From Ectopseudomonas mendocina (GTDB lineage Bacteria; Pseudomonadota; Gammaproteobacteria; Pseudomonadales; Pseudomonadaceae): a stretch of DNA of 43,521 bases. This document shows positions 16,028-23,458 of this stretch, one piece after another (the stretch's first letter is position 1; the number at the start of each line of letters is the position of its first letter). The DNA lies in assembly GCF_007049795.1 (NCBI RefSeq), contig NZ_SCFY01000033.1, forward strand, positions 1 to 43,521. Reading direction: 5' to 3'. A model generated the notes under the pieces. That model was not told the DNA's origin. It worked only from the letters and a program-made list of their open reading frames with translations, and made no database searches. Made by a program: the position numbers and the translations under genes.

Positions 16028-16867
16028 CTATTCGGGGTCAGTGCCGATCACGGCTGGCCGTCCGCGTTCGGGAAAGAACAGACGCTGCAATTCGCTACCC
16101 GGACTTTCCGCCCGCATGAAGGCTTCACCGACCAGGAAGGCATAGACCTGGTTGATCTCCATCAGCTCGACATCGGCGCGATTGAGAATACCGCTTTCGG
16201 TCACCACCAGGCGATCACGCGGAATACGCGGTAGCAGGTCGAGGGTGGTTTCCAGGCTGACATCGAAGGTGTGCAGGTTGCGGTTGTTGATCCCCACCAG
16301 TGGTGTGTCCAACGTATTCAGCGCCCGCTCCAGTTCGGCGCCATCATGCACCTCGACCAGCACGTCGAGGCCGACGTCCTTGGCCACCGAAGCCAGCTCG
16401 GCCATGCGCACGTCATCCAGGCAGGATACGATCAGCAGCACGCAGTCGGCGCCCAGTGCGCGCGCTTCGACGATCTGGTACGGATCGACCATGAAGTCCT
16501 TGCGGATAACCGGCAGCGCACAAGCGGCACGCGCCTGCTGCAGGTACTGGTCGGCGCCCTGGAAGAAATCGATATCGGTCAGCACCGACAGGCAGGTGGC
16601 GCCTCCCGCCTCGTAACTCCGGGCGATATCGGCCGGGACGAAGTCGGCGCGCAGCACGCCCTTGCTCGGCGAAGCCTTCTTGATCTCGGCGATCACCGCC
16701 GGCTGCTTGCGCGCAGCCTGCTCCAGCAGCGCGCGGGCAAAACCTCGCGGCGCGTCGGCACTGCGCGCAGCAGCCTCGACCTCAGCCAGGCTGACCTGGG
16801 CACGGCGCGCGGCCACTTCCTCGAACTTACGGGCGACGATCTTCTCCAGTACGGTTGGTACGCTCAC
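16028..16867 (-). CDS. trpC: Indole-3-glycerol-phosphate synthase
   Basis: This enzyme closes the ring of CdRP to give indole-3-glycerol phosphate in tryptophan synthesis. It is a single-function TrpC of 279 residues, without the TrpF fusion of enterobacteria. Barrel motifs are AEIKKASPSKG, LSVLTDIDFFQG, PVIRKDFMVDPYQI, VGINNRNL and VTESGI. The start is GTG at 16867, overlapping the trpD stop by four bases (GTGA). AGGAG lies upstream. It is the last gene of trpEGDC. Confidence 0.97.
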   Translation of the reverse strand: MSVPTVLEKIVARKFEEVAARRAQVSLAEVEAAARSADAPRGFARALLEQAARKQPAVIAEIKKASPSKGVLRADFVPADIARSYEAGGATCLSVLTDIDFFQGADQYLQQARAACALPVIRKDFMVDPYQIVEARALGADCVLLIVSCLDDVRMAELASVAKDVGLDVLVEVHDGAELERALNTLDTPLVGINNRNLHTFDVSLETTLDLLPRIPRDRLVVTESGILNRADVELMEINQVYAFLVGEAFMRAESPGSELQRLFFPERGRPAVIGTDPE

Positions 16868-17910
16868 CCTTCGTTCTCCTGTTTGAATATCGCGGTAAAG
16901 GACACCAGCTCCTCCAGTTTCTCGCGCGCCAGGCCGGTGTGCAGGGCGTCGTGCGCCAGTTGCATGCCTTCACGTAGGCTGCTGGCATGATCCGCAGCGT
17001 AGAGAGCCGCGCCAGCGTTGAGCACGATCATGTCGGCAGCCTTCTGGCCGTTATCGGTCTTGCGCCGACCGAGGGCGTCGCGAATCAGCTCCAGCGATTG
17101 CTCGGCGTTGTCGACGGTCAGACCGATCAGGCTCTGGCTCTTGATGCCGAAATCCTCGGGCTGGATGCGGTACTCGCTGACCTTGCCGTCCTTGAGCTCG
17201 GCGACGAAGGTCGGCGCGGCCAGGCTGATCTCGTCCAGGCCGTCCTGCGCATGCACCACCAGCACGTGCTCGCTGCCCAGACGCTGCAGCACTTCGGCCA
17301 TCGGCCGGCACAGCGCCTGGCTGAACACACCGATGACCTGATGCTTGGCGCCCGCCGGATTGGTCATCGGGCCGAGCATGTTGAAGATGGTGCGCAGGCC
17401 CAGCTCGCGGCGCGGGCCAATGGCATGCTTCATCGCGCCGTGATGAGAGGGGGCGAACATGAAGCCGACCCCGACGCTTTCAACGCAGCGCGCCACCTGC
17501 TCGGGCTTGAGCCCCAGGTAGACACCAGCGGCTTCCAGCAGGTCAGCGCTGCCGCTCTTGCCGGAGACCGCGCGGTTGCCATGCTTGGCCACCTTGCCGC
17601 CAGCCGCAGCGACGACGAAGGCCGCCGCGGTGGAGACGTTGAAGATGTTCATGCCGTCGCCGCCGGTGCCGCAGGTATCGACCAGGCGCTCGGCGTCGAT
17701 TTCCACTGGTGAGGCCAGCTCACGCATGACGCTGGCGGCACCCACGATTTCGTCGATGGTCTCGCTCTTCATGCGCATGCCCATGAGGAAGGCGCCGATC
17801 TGCGCCTCGGTGCACTGGCCGGTCATGATCTCGCGCATGACCGCCTGCATTTCCTCGGTGGTCAGGTCGAGCTGGGCGACGATGCGGTTGAGGGCTTCCT
17901 TGATATTCAT
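16864..17910 (-). CDS. trpD: Anthranilate phosphoribosyltransferase
   Basis: This enzyme transfers the phosphoribosyl group from PRPP to anthranilate. The 348-residue protein has the PRPP/Mg site CGTGGDGMNIFNVST, a KHGNRAVSGKSGSADLLEA anthranilate-site stretch and a GPMTNPAG motif. It overlaps trpG by four bases (ATGA) and trpC by four. This coupling points to fixed stoichiometry with both neighbours. Confidence 0.97.
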   Translation of the reverse strand: MNIKEALNRIVAQLDLTTEEMQAVMREIMTGQCTEAQIGAFLMGMRMKSETIDEIVGAASVMRELASPVEIDAERLVDTCGTGGDGMNIFNVSTAAAFVVAAAGGKVAKHGNRAVSGKSGSADLLEAAGVYLGLKPEQVARCVESVGVGFMFAPSHHGAMKHAIGPRRELGLRTIFNMLGPMTNPAGAKHQVIGVFSQALCRPMAEVLQRLGSEHVLVVHAQDGLDEISLAAPTFVAELKDGKVSEYRIQPEDFGIKSQSLIGLTVDNAEQSLELIRDALGRRKTDNGQKAADMIVLNAGAALYAADHASSLREGMQLAHDALHTGLAREKLEELVSFTAIFKQENEG

Positions 17911-18503
17911 GCGCGCACGCCTCCGGTCTGCTTGAGAAAGTTGGCGAACAGTTCGTGGCCCTGCTCAGTGAGGATGGACTCAGGGTGGAACTGCACACCT
18001 TCGATGTTCAGGGTCTTGTGGCGCAGGCCCATGATCTCGTCGACCGAGCCGTCTTCATGCTGGGTCCAGGCAGTGATTTCCAGGCAATCCGGCAGGGTTT
18101 CGCGCTTGACCACCAAGGAATGATAGCGGGTCACGGTGAGCGGATTGTTGAGGCCTGCGAATACGCCCTTGTCTTCGTGGAACACCGGGCTGGTCTTGCC
18201 ATGCATCACCTGGCGCGCACGCACCACATCGCCGCCGTAGGCCTGGCCGATGCTCTGGTGGCCGAGGCAGACGCCGAGGATCGGCAGCTTGCCAGCGAAA
18301 TGCAGGATGGACTCGATGGATACCCCCGCTTCGGTCGGCGTGCACGGGCCGGGCGAGACGACGATGCGCTCGGGCTTGAGCGCTTCGATCTCGGAGATGC
18401 TCAGCTCGTCGTTGCGAATCACGTGCACATCGGCACCCAGCTCACCCAGGTACTGCACGACGTTGTAGGTGAAGGAGTCGTAGTTGTCGATCATCAAAAG
18501 CAT
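17907..18503 (-). CDS. trpG: Anthranilate synthase component II (glutamine amidotransferase)
   Basis: This enzyme supplies ammonia from glutamine to TrpE. The 198-residue class I amidotransferase has catalytic Cys in GVCLGHQSIGQAYGG and His/Glu in HPESILTEQG. The start is the ATG at 18503 (MLLMIDNYDSF), with AGAGGAG seven bases before it. It lies 13 bases after trpE. In PAO1 the trpE and trpG genes are, as I recall, separated by the R/F pyocin cluster; here they are directly adjacent. Confidence 0.96.
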   Translation of the reverse strand: MLLMIDNYDSFTYNVVQYLGELGADVHVIRNDELSISEIEALKPERIVVSPGPCTPTEAGVSIESILHFAGKLPILGVCLGHQSIGQAYGGDVVRARQVMHGKTSPVFHEDKGVFAGLNNPLTVTRYHSLVVKRETLPDCLEITAWTQHEDGSVDEIMGLRHKTLNIEGVQFHPESILTEQGHELFANFLKQTGGVRA

Positions 18504-18516
18504 AGTACGGCTCCTC

Positions 18517-20007
18517 TTATTCCTGGGCCTGGACGGCAGTCTGTTCGGCGAGCGCAACGGCGCGGAACATGGCGCGGCGCTTGTTCAGGGTTTCTTCCCA
18601 CTCCAGCGCGGGCACCGAGTCGGCGACGATGCCGGCGCCGGCCTGGACGTGCAGCTCGCCGTCCTTGATCACCGCGGTACGAATGGCAATCGCCGTGTCC
18701 ATGTTGCCGTTCCAGGCGTAGTAACCGACCGCGCCGCCATAGACGCCGCGCTTGACCGGCTCCAGCTCGTCGATGATTTCCATGGCGCGGATCTTCGGCG
18801 CCCCGGACAGGGTGCCGGCTGGCAGGATGGCGCGCAGGGCGTCCATCGAAGTCAGGCCTTTTTTCAGCTCGCCGGTGACGTTGGAAACGATGTGCATGAC
18901 GTTGGAGTAGCGCTCGATGACCATCTTCTCGGTCAGTTTCACCGAGCCGATTTCCGAGACGCGGCCAGTGTCGTTGCGGCCCAGGTCGATGAGCATCAGG
19001 TGCTCGGCGACTTCCTTGGCATCGGCCAGCAGATCTTCTTCCAGCGCCAGGTCCTGCTCCTCGGTGGCGCCGCGCGGGCGAGTGCCGGCGATGGGCCGCA
19101 CGGTGACCAGGTTGTCTTCGACGCGCACCAGCACTTCCGGCGACGAGCCGACGACGTGGAAGTCGCCGAAGTTAAAGAAGTACATGTACGGCGTCGGGTT
19201 GATGCAGCGCAGCGCACGGTACAGGTCGATGGGCGCGGCCTTGAACGGAATCGACATGCGCTGGGAAATCACCACCTGCATGCAGTCGCCAGCGAGGATG
19301 TAATCCTTGATGGCGCTGACCGAGCGTTCGTAGTCCTCGCGGCTGAAGCTGGAGCGGAACGCCGGCTCCGCGCCTGCCGGCTTGTTCAGATCCACACCCA
19401 GACGCGGTGTGAACGGCTGACGCAGCTTGTGCAGGATGTCCTGCAGCTGCTGCTGACCACGCTCGAAGGCGTCGCTCTCAGCCGGATCGGCCAGCACGAT
19501 GGCGTGCATCTTGCCGGCCAGGTTATCGAACACCACCACGGCATCGGAGACGTTGAGCAGGATGTCCGGCGTGCCCAACGCATCAGGATTCACCCCCGCG
19601 GCCAGCTTGGGCTCGACATAACGCACGCTGTCGTAGGCGAAGTAACCGACCAGGCCACCGTTGAAACGCGGCAGACCGGCGATGGTCGGCACCTTGTAAC
19701 GTGCCTTGAACTGCTCGACGAAGGCCAGCGGGTCGGCACATTCGTGGCGCTCAACTTCGACGCCGTCGGTGGTGATCACCACGTCATGACCGTGCACACG
19801 CAGCACGGTGCGCGCCGGCAGGCCGATGATCGAGTAACGACCCCATTTCTCGCCGCCCTGCACGGACTCCAGCAGGTAGGAGTTGGGCGCATCGGCCAGT
19901 TTCAGGTAGATCGACAGCGGCGTGTCGAAGTCGGCGATGGTTTCGCAGGCAAGCGGAATGCGGTTGTAGCCTTCAGCGGCTAAACGCAGAAATTCTTCAT
20001 GGGTCAT
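18517..20007 (-). CDS. trpE: Anthranilate synthase component I
   Basis: This enzyme converts chorismate plus ammonia to anthranilate, the first committed step of tryptophan synthesis. The 496-residue protein keeps the tryptophan feedback element LLESVQGGEKWGRYS near the N-terminus. The chorismate-binding core has GTRPRG, LIDLGRNDTGRVS, SGAPKIRAMEI and GAGIVADS-type motifs. The ATG at 20007 (MTHEEFLRLA) is served by GAGG at the right distance; the ATG at 20019 would place that site inside the gene. A gap of about 200 bases to gph contains a possible leader peptide. Confidence 0.97.
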   Translation of the reverse strand: MTHEEFLRLAAEGYNRIPLACETIADFDTPLSIYLKLADAPNSYLLESVQGGEKWGRYSIIGLPARTVLRVHGHDVVITTDGVEVERHECADPLAFVEQFKARYKVPTIAGLPRFNGGLVGYFAYDSVRYVEPKLAAGVNPDALGTPDILLNVSDAVVVFDNLAGKMHAIVLADPAESDAFERGQQQLQDILHKLRQPFTPRLGVDLNKPAGAEPAFRSSFSREDYERSVSAIKDYILAGDCMQVVISQRMSIPFKAAPIDLYRALRCINPTPYMYFFNFGDFHVVGSSPEVLVRVEDNLVTVRPIAGTRPRGATEEQDLALEEDLLADAKEVAEHLMLIDLGRNDTGRVSEIGSVKLTEKMVIERYSNVMHIVSNVTGELKKGLTSMDALRAILPAGTLSGAPKIRAMEIIDELEPVKRGVYGGAVGYYAWNGNMDTAIAIRTAVIKDGELHVQAGAGIVADSVPALEWEETLNKRRAMFRAVALAEQTAVQAQE

Positions 20008-20074
20008 GATCAGCCTCATGGCTCGGGGTAAACGGTCGGGTGCAAACGGGCCGCGCAGCGGCGGCAGGACGAGA

Positions 20075-20101
20075 TCAGGCGCGCCAGCGCCAACGGGCCA
20101 G
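20075..20101 (-). promoter_or_regulatory. Possible tryptophan leader peptide (attenuation) upstream of trpE
   Basis: On the minus strand a TTG-started eight-codon frame encodes (M)ARWRWRA, with two Trp codons two positions apart, then TGA. A small GC hairpin (20050-20065) follows, with only a CCGTTTG tail. An ATG frame starting at 20120 (MKVIKAL) would join in frame to ARWRWRA if one T near 20100-20101 were absent. That would give a 14-residue leader. Attenuation of trpE is reported for P. putida. Support here is limited to position and the Trp codons. Confidence 0.3.
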
Positions 20102-20213
20102 GGCCTTGATCACTTTCATCCAGAGTTTGCAGCTAACCACCACGGCGCGATCTCGACAGGCGGGGAATAAGGAGAGCGGCCACGGTAGCGCAGCCGCTCG
20201 GGCTAAGCAACTA

Positions 20214-20894
20214 TCACAGCAGTTCGGCGAGACTATCGACTACCAGCCCCGGTTTTTCTTCGGCAATCGGCCGGCCATGGTTATAGCCGTAGCTCACTGC
20301 GATGCACGGTACGCCCGCAGCGCGCGCGGCCAGCACGTCATTGCGCGAATCGCCGATGAACAGCGACTGCGCCGCCTCGACCCCAGCCAGGTGCATCACC
20401 TGCAGTAGCGCCGCAGGGTCCGGCTTCTGCTGCGGCAGGGTATCGCCGCCAATGATCCAGCGGAAATAACCGCCGAGACCCACCTGCTCCAGCAACGGCG
20501 CGACGAAACGCTCCGGCTTGTTGGTCACCACCGCCAGTTCCACGGCTGCAGTGCTGAGCGCCTCGAGCAACTCGTGCACACCGGGATAGAGTGCGGTCAG
20601 GTTATGACAGTCGGCGTAGATATCGAGAAAGCGCGCCAGCGCGTCTTCCGTCTCGACCTCAGTCACTGCCGAGTGATCTAGGCTACCGGCCAGGGCACGG
20701 CGCACCAACACCCGTGCGCCATTGCCGACCCAGTCACGGACCTTTTCAACGCCAGCAGGTGCACGCCCCATTTCGACCAGCATGCGGTCGACGGCTTCGG
20801 CCAGGTCTGGCACCGAGTCGATCAGCGTGCCATCCAGGTCGAACATCACCAGGCGCGGCAGCTCGCCGCCGCACAGCGCGCGCAGCGGTTTCAT
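20214..20894 (-). CDS. gph: Phosphoglycolate phosphatase (HAD family)
   Basis: This enzyme hydrolyses 2-phosphoglycolate formed in DNA repair. The 226-residue HAD hydrolase has D19 and D21 in FDLDGTLIDS, VVTNKP (motif II) and a late IGDSRNDVLAARAAG (motif IV). It overlaps rpe by four bases (ATGA), the standard rpe-gph-trpE order of pseudomonads. MupP, the MurNAc-6-phosphate phosphatase, is a close relative, but the synteny favours Gph. Confidence 0.92.
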   Translation of the reverse strand: MKPLRALCGGELPRLVMFDLDGTLIDSVPDLAEAVDRMLVEMGRAPAGVEKVRDWVGNGARVLVRRALAGSLDHSAVTEVETEDALARFLDIYADCHNLTALYPGVHELLEALSTAAVELAVVTNKPERFVAPLLEQVGLGGYFRWIIGGDTLPQQKPDPAALLQVMHLAGVEAAQSLFIGDSRNDVLAARAAGVPCIAVSYGYNHGRPIAEEKPGLVVDSLAELL

Positions 20895-21565
20895 CCACGC
20901 ACCTGGGCCAGCTCGGCGCGCATGGCATCGATCACCGCCTTGTAGTCCGGCTGGTTGAAGATGGCCGAGCCGGCGACGAAGGTGTCGGCGCCCGCCTCGG
21001 CGATCTCGCGGATGTTCTGCACGTTGACGCCGCCGTCGATCTCCAGGCGGATCTCGCGACCGCTGGCGTCGATCAGCGCGCGGGCCTCACGCAGCTTGTC
21101 GAGGGTGCCGGGAATGAACTTCTGCCCGCCGAAACCGGGGTTGACGCTCATCAGCAGGATCATGTCGACCTTGTCCATCACGTACTTGAGCACGTCCAGC
21201 GGGGTGGCCGGATTGAACACCAGGCCCGCCTTGGCGCCGCCCGCCTTGATCAGTTGCAGCGAGCGGTCGACGTGCTCGGAGGCTTCCGGGTGGAAAGTGA
21301 TGTAGCTGGCGCCAGCTTCAATGAAGTCGCCAATGATGCGATCCACCGGCTTGACCATCAGGTGCGCGTCGATGGGCGCGGTGATGCCGTACTTGCGCAG
21401 CGCCGAGCAGACCATCGGGCCGATGGTCAGGTTGGGCACGTAGTGGTTGTCCATGACATCGAAGTGGACGATGTCCGCACCGGCGGCGAGTACGTTGTCC
21501 ACTTCTTCACCCAGGCGGGCGAAGTCGGCGGAAAGGATCGACGGGGCGATGGCGAAGGGTTGCAT
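20891..21565 (-). CDS. rpe: Ribulose-phosphate 3-epimerase
   Basis: This enzyme interconverts ribulose-5-phosphate and xylulose-5-phosphate in the pentose phosphate pathway. The 224-residue TIM barrel has the signatures APSILSADF, VHFDVMDNHYVPNLTIGP, HLMV, MSVNPGFGGQ and IDGGV, including the metal-binding His/Asp residues. AGAGGTG precedes the ATG. The 370-base gap upstream holds two repeat elements and no gene. Confidence 0.97.
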   Translation of the reverse strand: MQPFAIAPSILSADFARLGEEVDNVLAAGADIVHFDVMDNHYVPNLTIGPMVCSALRKYGITAPIDAHLMVKPVDRIIGDFIEAGASYITFHPEASEHVDRSLQLIKAGGAKAGLVFNPATPLDVLKYVMDKVDMILLMSVNPGFGGQKFIPGTLDKLREARALIDASGREIRLEIDGGVNVQNIREIAEAGADTFVAGSAIFNQPDYKAVIDAMRAELAQVRG

Positions 21566-21596
21566 GGCGCACCTCTGAGAACCGATTTGGGATCTC

Positions 21597-21760
21597 GCGA
21601 GCTAGAGCCGGGCTAGGCAAAAACTGGCGAGAACGTAACGAAGTGAAGTAACAGCCGCAGGCTGGCCCGTAGGGGGAGCGCAGCGAATCAAGCGGAGTTT
21701 ACTGAAGTAAATGAGCATTCCGAGCCTGTTTTCAACGACGGCTGGCCGACGCGCAGCAGA
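21597..21760. repeat. Structured intergenic element upstream of rpe
   Basis: This is a non-coding stretch with several small dyads: CAGCC-GCA-GGCTG at about 21651-21663 and TTTACT-GA-AGTAAA at about 21698-21711. The latter lies beside GAGCATTCCGAGCCTGTTTT. I recall very similar blocks recurring between genes in many pseudomonads. I see no plausible gene in it. It could be a leader of rpe, a structured RNA or a dispersed repeat. Confidence 0.4.
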
Positions 21761-21853
21761 TCGCAAACGGTTCGTAGTGCTGGATCACGGTGGCGCGCAT
21801 TGTAACGGCTGTGGCGCCCTTGATCGACAAGCGCAGGAGACAGGACAGGGACC

Positions 21854-21921
21854 GTGGGAGGCGCTTTAGCGGCGAGCGACTGGCTTTGTGCCAAGCCGGT
21901 CGCGGCTAAAGCCCCTCCCAC
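21854..21921. repeat. REP-type inverted repeat pair
   Basis: GTGGGAGGCGCTTTAGC at the left and GCTAAAGCCCCTCCCAC at the right form two inverted arms around a TGGCTTTGTGCCA-like centre. GTGGGAG-GGGCTTTAGC is a common Pseudomonas REP form. It lies 14 bases past the stop of the aldehyde dehydrogenase and may stabilise or end that transcript. Confidence 0.75.
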
Positions 21922-21935
21922 AATAGCAACCTGAT

Positions 21936-23396
21936 TCAGATACCGCCGAGGCAGAGGTACTTGATCTCCAGGTACTCATCCAGGCCGTACTTGGAGCCTT
22001 CGCGGCCCAGTCCTGAAGCCTTCATACCGCCAAATGGCGCCACTTCGTTGGAGATCAGCCCGGTATTGATACCAACCATCCCGTACTCCAGCGCTTCAGC
22101 TACGCGGAAGGTGCGACCCAGATCGCGGGTGTAGAAGTAGCCGGCCAGGCCGAACTCGGTGTCGTTGGCTTGGCGCACTACCTCGGCTTCGTCGCTAAAG
22201 CGGAACAGTGGCGCCAGCGGGCCGAAGGTCTCTTCACGGGCCACACGCATATCAGGGGTGACGTCGGTGATGACCGTCGGCTCGAAAAAGTGCCCGCCCA
22301 GCTCATGCGCCTTGCCGCCCTGCAGCACCTTGGCGCCTTTCTCCAGCGCATCGGCCAGATGAGCCTGCACCTTGGCCACGGCATTGCCGTCGATCAACGG
22401 GCCAATGACGACACCCGCCTCATCACCCGGGCCAACCCGCAGTTTGGCCACGGCCGCGGCCAGCTTTTCGGCAAAGGCATCGTAGACCGCATCGTGCACG
22501 TACAGGCGGTTGGCGCAGACGCAGGTCTGCCCAGCATTGCGGTACTTGGCCACCAGCGCGCCTTCGACCGCTGCGTCGAGATCGGCATCCTCGAAGACGA
22601 TGAACGGCGCATTGCCGCCCAGCTCCAGCGAAAGTTTTTTCAGGGTCGGAGCGCATTGCTCCATCAGCTTGATGCCAACGCCGGTGGAGCCGGTGAACGA
22701 CAACTTGCGCACGATGGGGTTAGTGCACAGCTCGGCGCCGACTTCGCGAGAACGCTCGGCATCGGCCGGCAGTACGCTGAACAGCCCGGCCGGAATGCCC
22801 GCGCGCTCGGCCAGCACCGCCAGCGCCAGGGCACTGAACGGTGTCTGCGGCGCCGGCTTGAGCACCATGGCGCAGCCAGCGGCCAATGCCGGACCTGCCT
22901 TGCGGGTGATCATCGCCGCCGGGAAGTTCCAGGGCGTGATCGCCGCGGTCACGCCAATGGGCTCCTTGGTCACGATCAGGCGCTTGTCCGGCTGATGGCC
23001 GGGAATGGTGTCGCCGTAGACGCGCTTGGCCTCTTCGGCGAACCACTCGATGAAGGATGCCGCGTAAAGCACTTCGCCACGGGCCTCGGTCAGCGGCTTG
23101 CCCTGCTCGGCCGTTATGATCCGCGCCAGATCTTCCTGGTTGGCCAGCATCAACTCGTACCATTTGCGCAGCCGCGCCGCGCGCCCCTTGGCCGTCAACG
23201 CACGCCAGGCGGGTTGGGCAGCCTGCGCCGCCTCGATGGCCTGACGGGTCTGCGCGCCACCGATGTTCGGCACGACGCCCAGCGACTCGCCGTTGGCAGG
23301 GTTGAAGATTTCAGTCACATCGCCATTGCTGGCATCGCACCACTGGCCGTCGACATAGGCCTGATGGCGCAGCAGATCGGGATCATTCAGTTGCAT
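21936..23396 (-). CDS. Succinate/glutarate-semialdehyde dehydrogenase-like ALDH
   Basis: This is an NAD(P)-dependent aldehyde dehydrogenase of 486 residues, GabD-like in length and sequence. The catalytic cysteine is C292 in GQTCVCANR, with a second Cys two residues on, as in redox-regulated SSADHs. The catalytic glutamate is in LELGGNAPF, and the cofactor site includes TPWNFPAAMITRK and FTGSTGVG. The ATG at 23396 (MQLNDPDLL) follows AGGAGA; a longer reading is non-conserved. It is the third gene after an iron alcohol dehydrogenase and a permease. The natural aldehyde is probably a C4-C5 semialdehyde (inference). It may be a paralogue of the gabDT copy usual in Pseudomonas. Confidence 0.88.
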   Translation of the reverse strand: MQLNDPDLLRHQAYVDGQWCDASNGDVTEIFNPANGESLGVVPNIGGAQTRQAIEAAQAAQPAWRALTAKGRAARLRKWYELMLANQEDLARIITAEQGKPLTEARGEVLYAASFIEWFAEEAKRVYGDTIPGHQPDKRLIVTKEPIGVTAAITPWNFPAAMITRKAGPALAAGCAMVLKPAPQTPFSALALAVLAERAGIPAGLFSVLPADAERSREVGAELCTNPIVRKLSFTGSTGVGIKLMEQCAPTLKKLSLELGGNAPFIVFEDADLDAAVEGALVAKYRNAGQTCVCANRLYVHDAVYDAFAEKLAAAVAKLRVGPGDEAGVVIGPLIDGNAVAKVQAHLADALEKGAKVLQGGKAHELGGHFFEPTVITDVTPDMRVAREETFGPLAPLFRFSDEAEVVRQANDTEFGLAGYFYTRDLGRTFRVAEALEYGMVGINTGLISNEVAPFGGMKASGLGREGSKYGLDEYLEIKYLCLGGI

Positions 23397-23458
23397 GATT
23401 TTCTCCTGCCGCCGAGGGAGGAGATCACCCCTCGGCTGAATTAGGGATTGCACAGGCC

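Noticed and set aside
18484..19983. A 499-codon open frame on the plus strand opposite trpE
   Set aside because: It is fully antisense to a certain gene, its protein has no recognisable motif and is rich in His, Arg, Gln and Val as expected from reversed high-GC codons.
20008..20120. MKVIKALGPLAL... read as a 34-residue gene upstream of trpE
   Set aside because: In this frame it has no Trp codons, no good ribosome site and no known match; I kept only the Trp-codon reading as a weak candidate.
20214..20894. Gph as MupP, the MurNAc-6-phosphate phosphatase
   Set aside because: The rpe-gph-trpE order is the standard place of true Gph; sequence alone gives no reason to rename it.
22170..23444. 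A 424-codon plus-strand frame opposite the aldehyde dehydrogenase
   Set aside because: The dehydrogenase motifs are unambiguous on the other strand; this frame has none.
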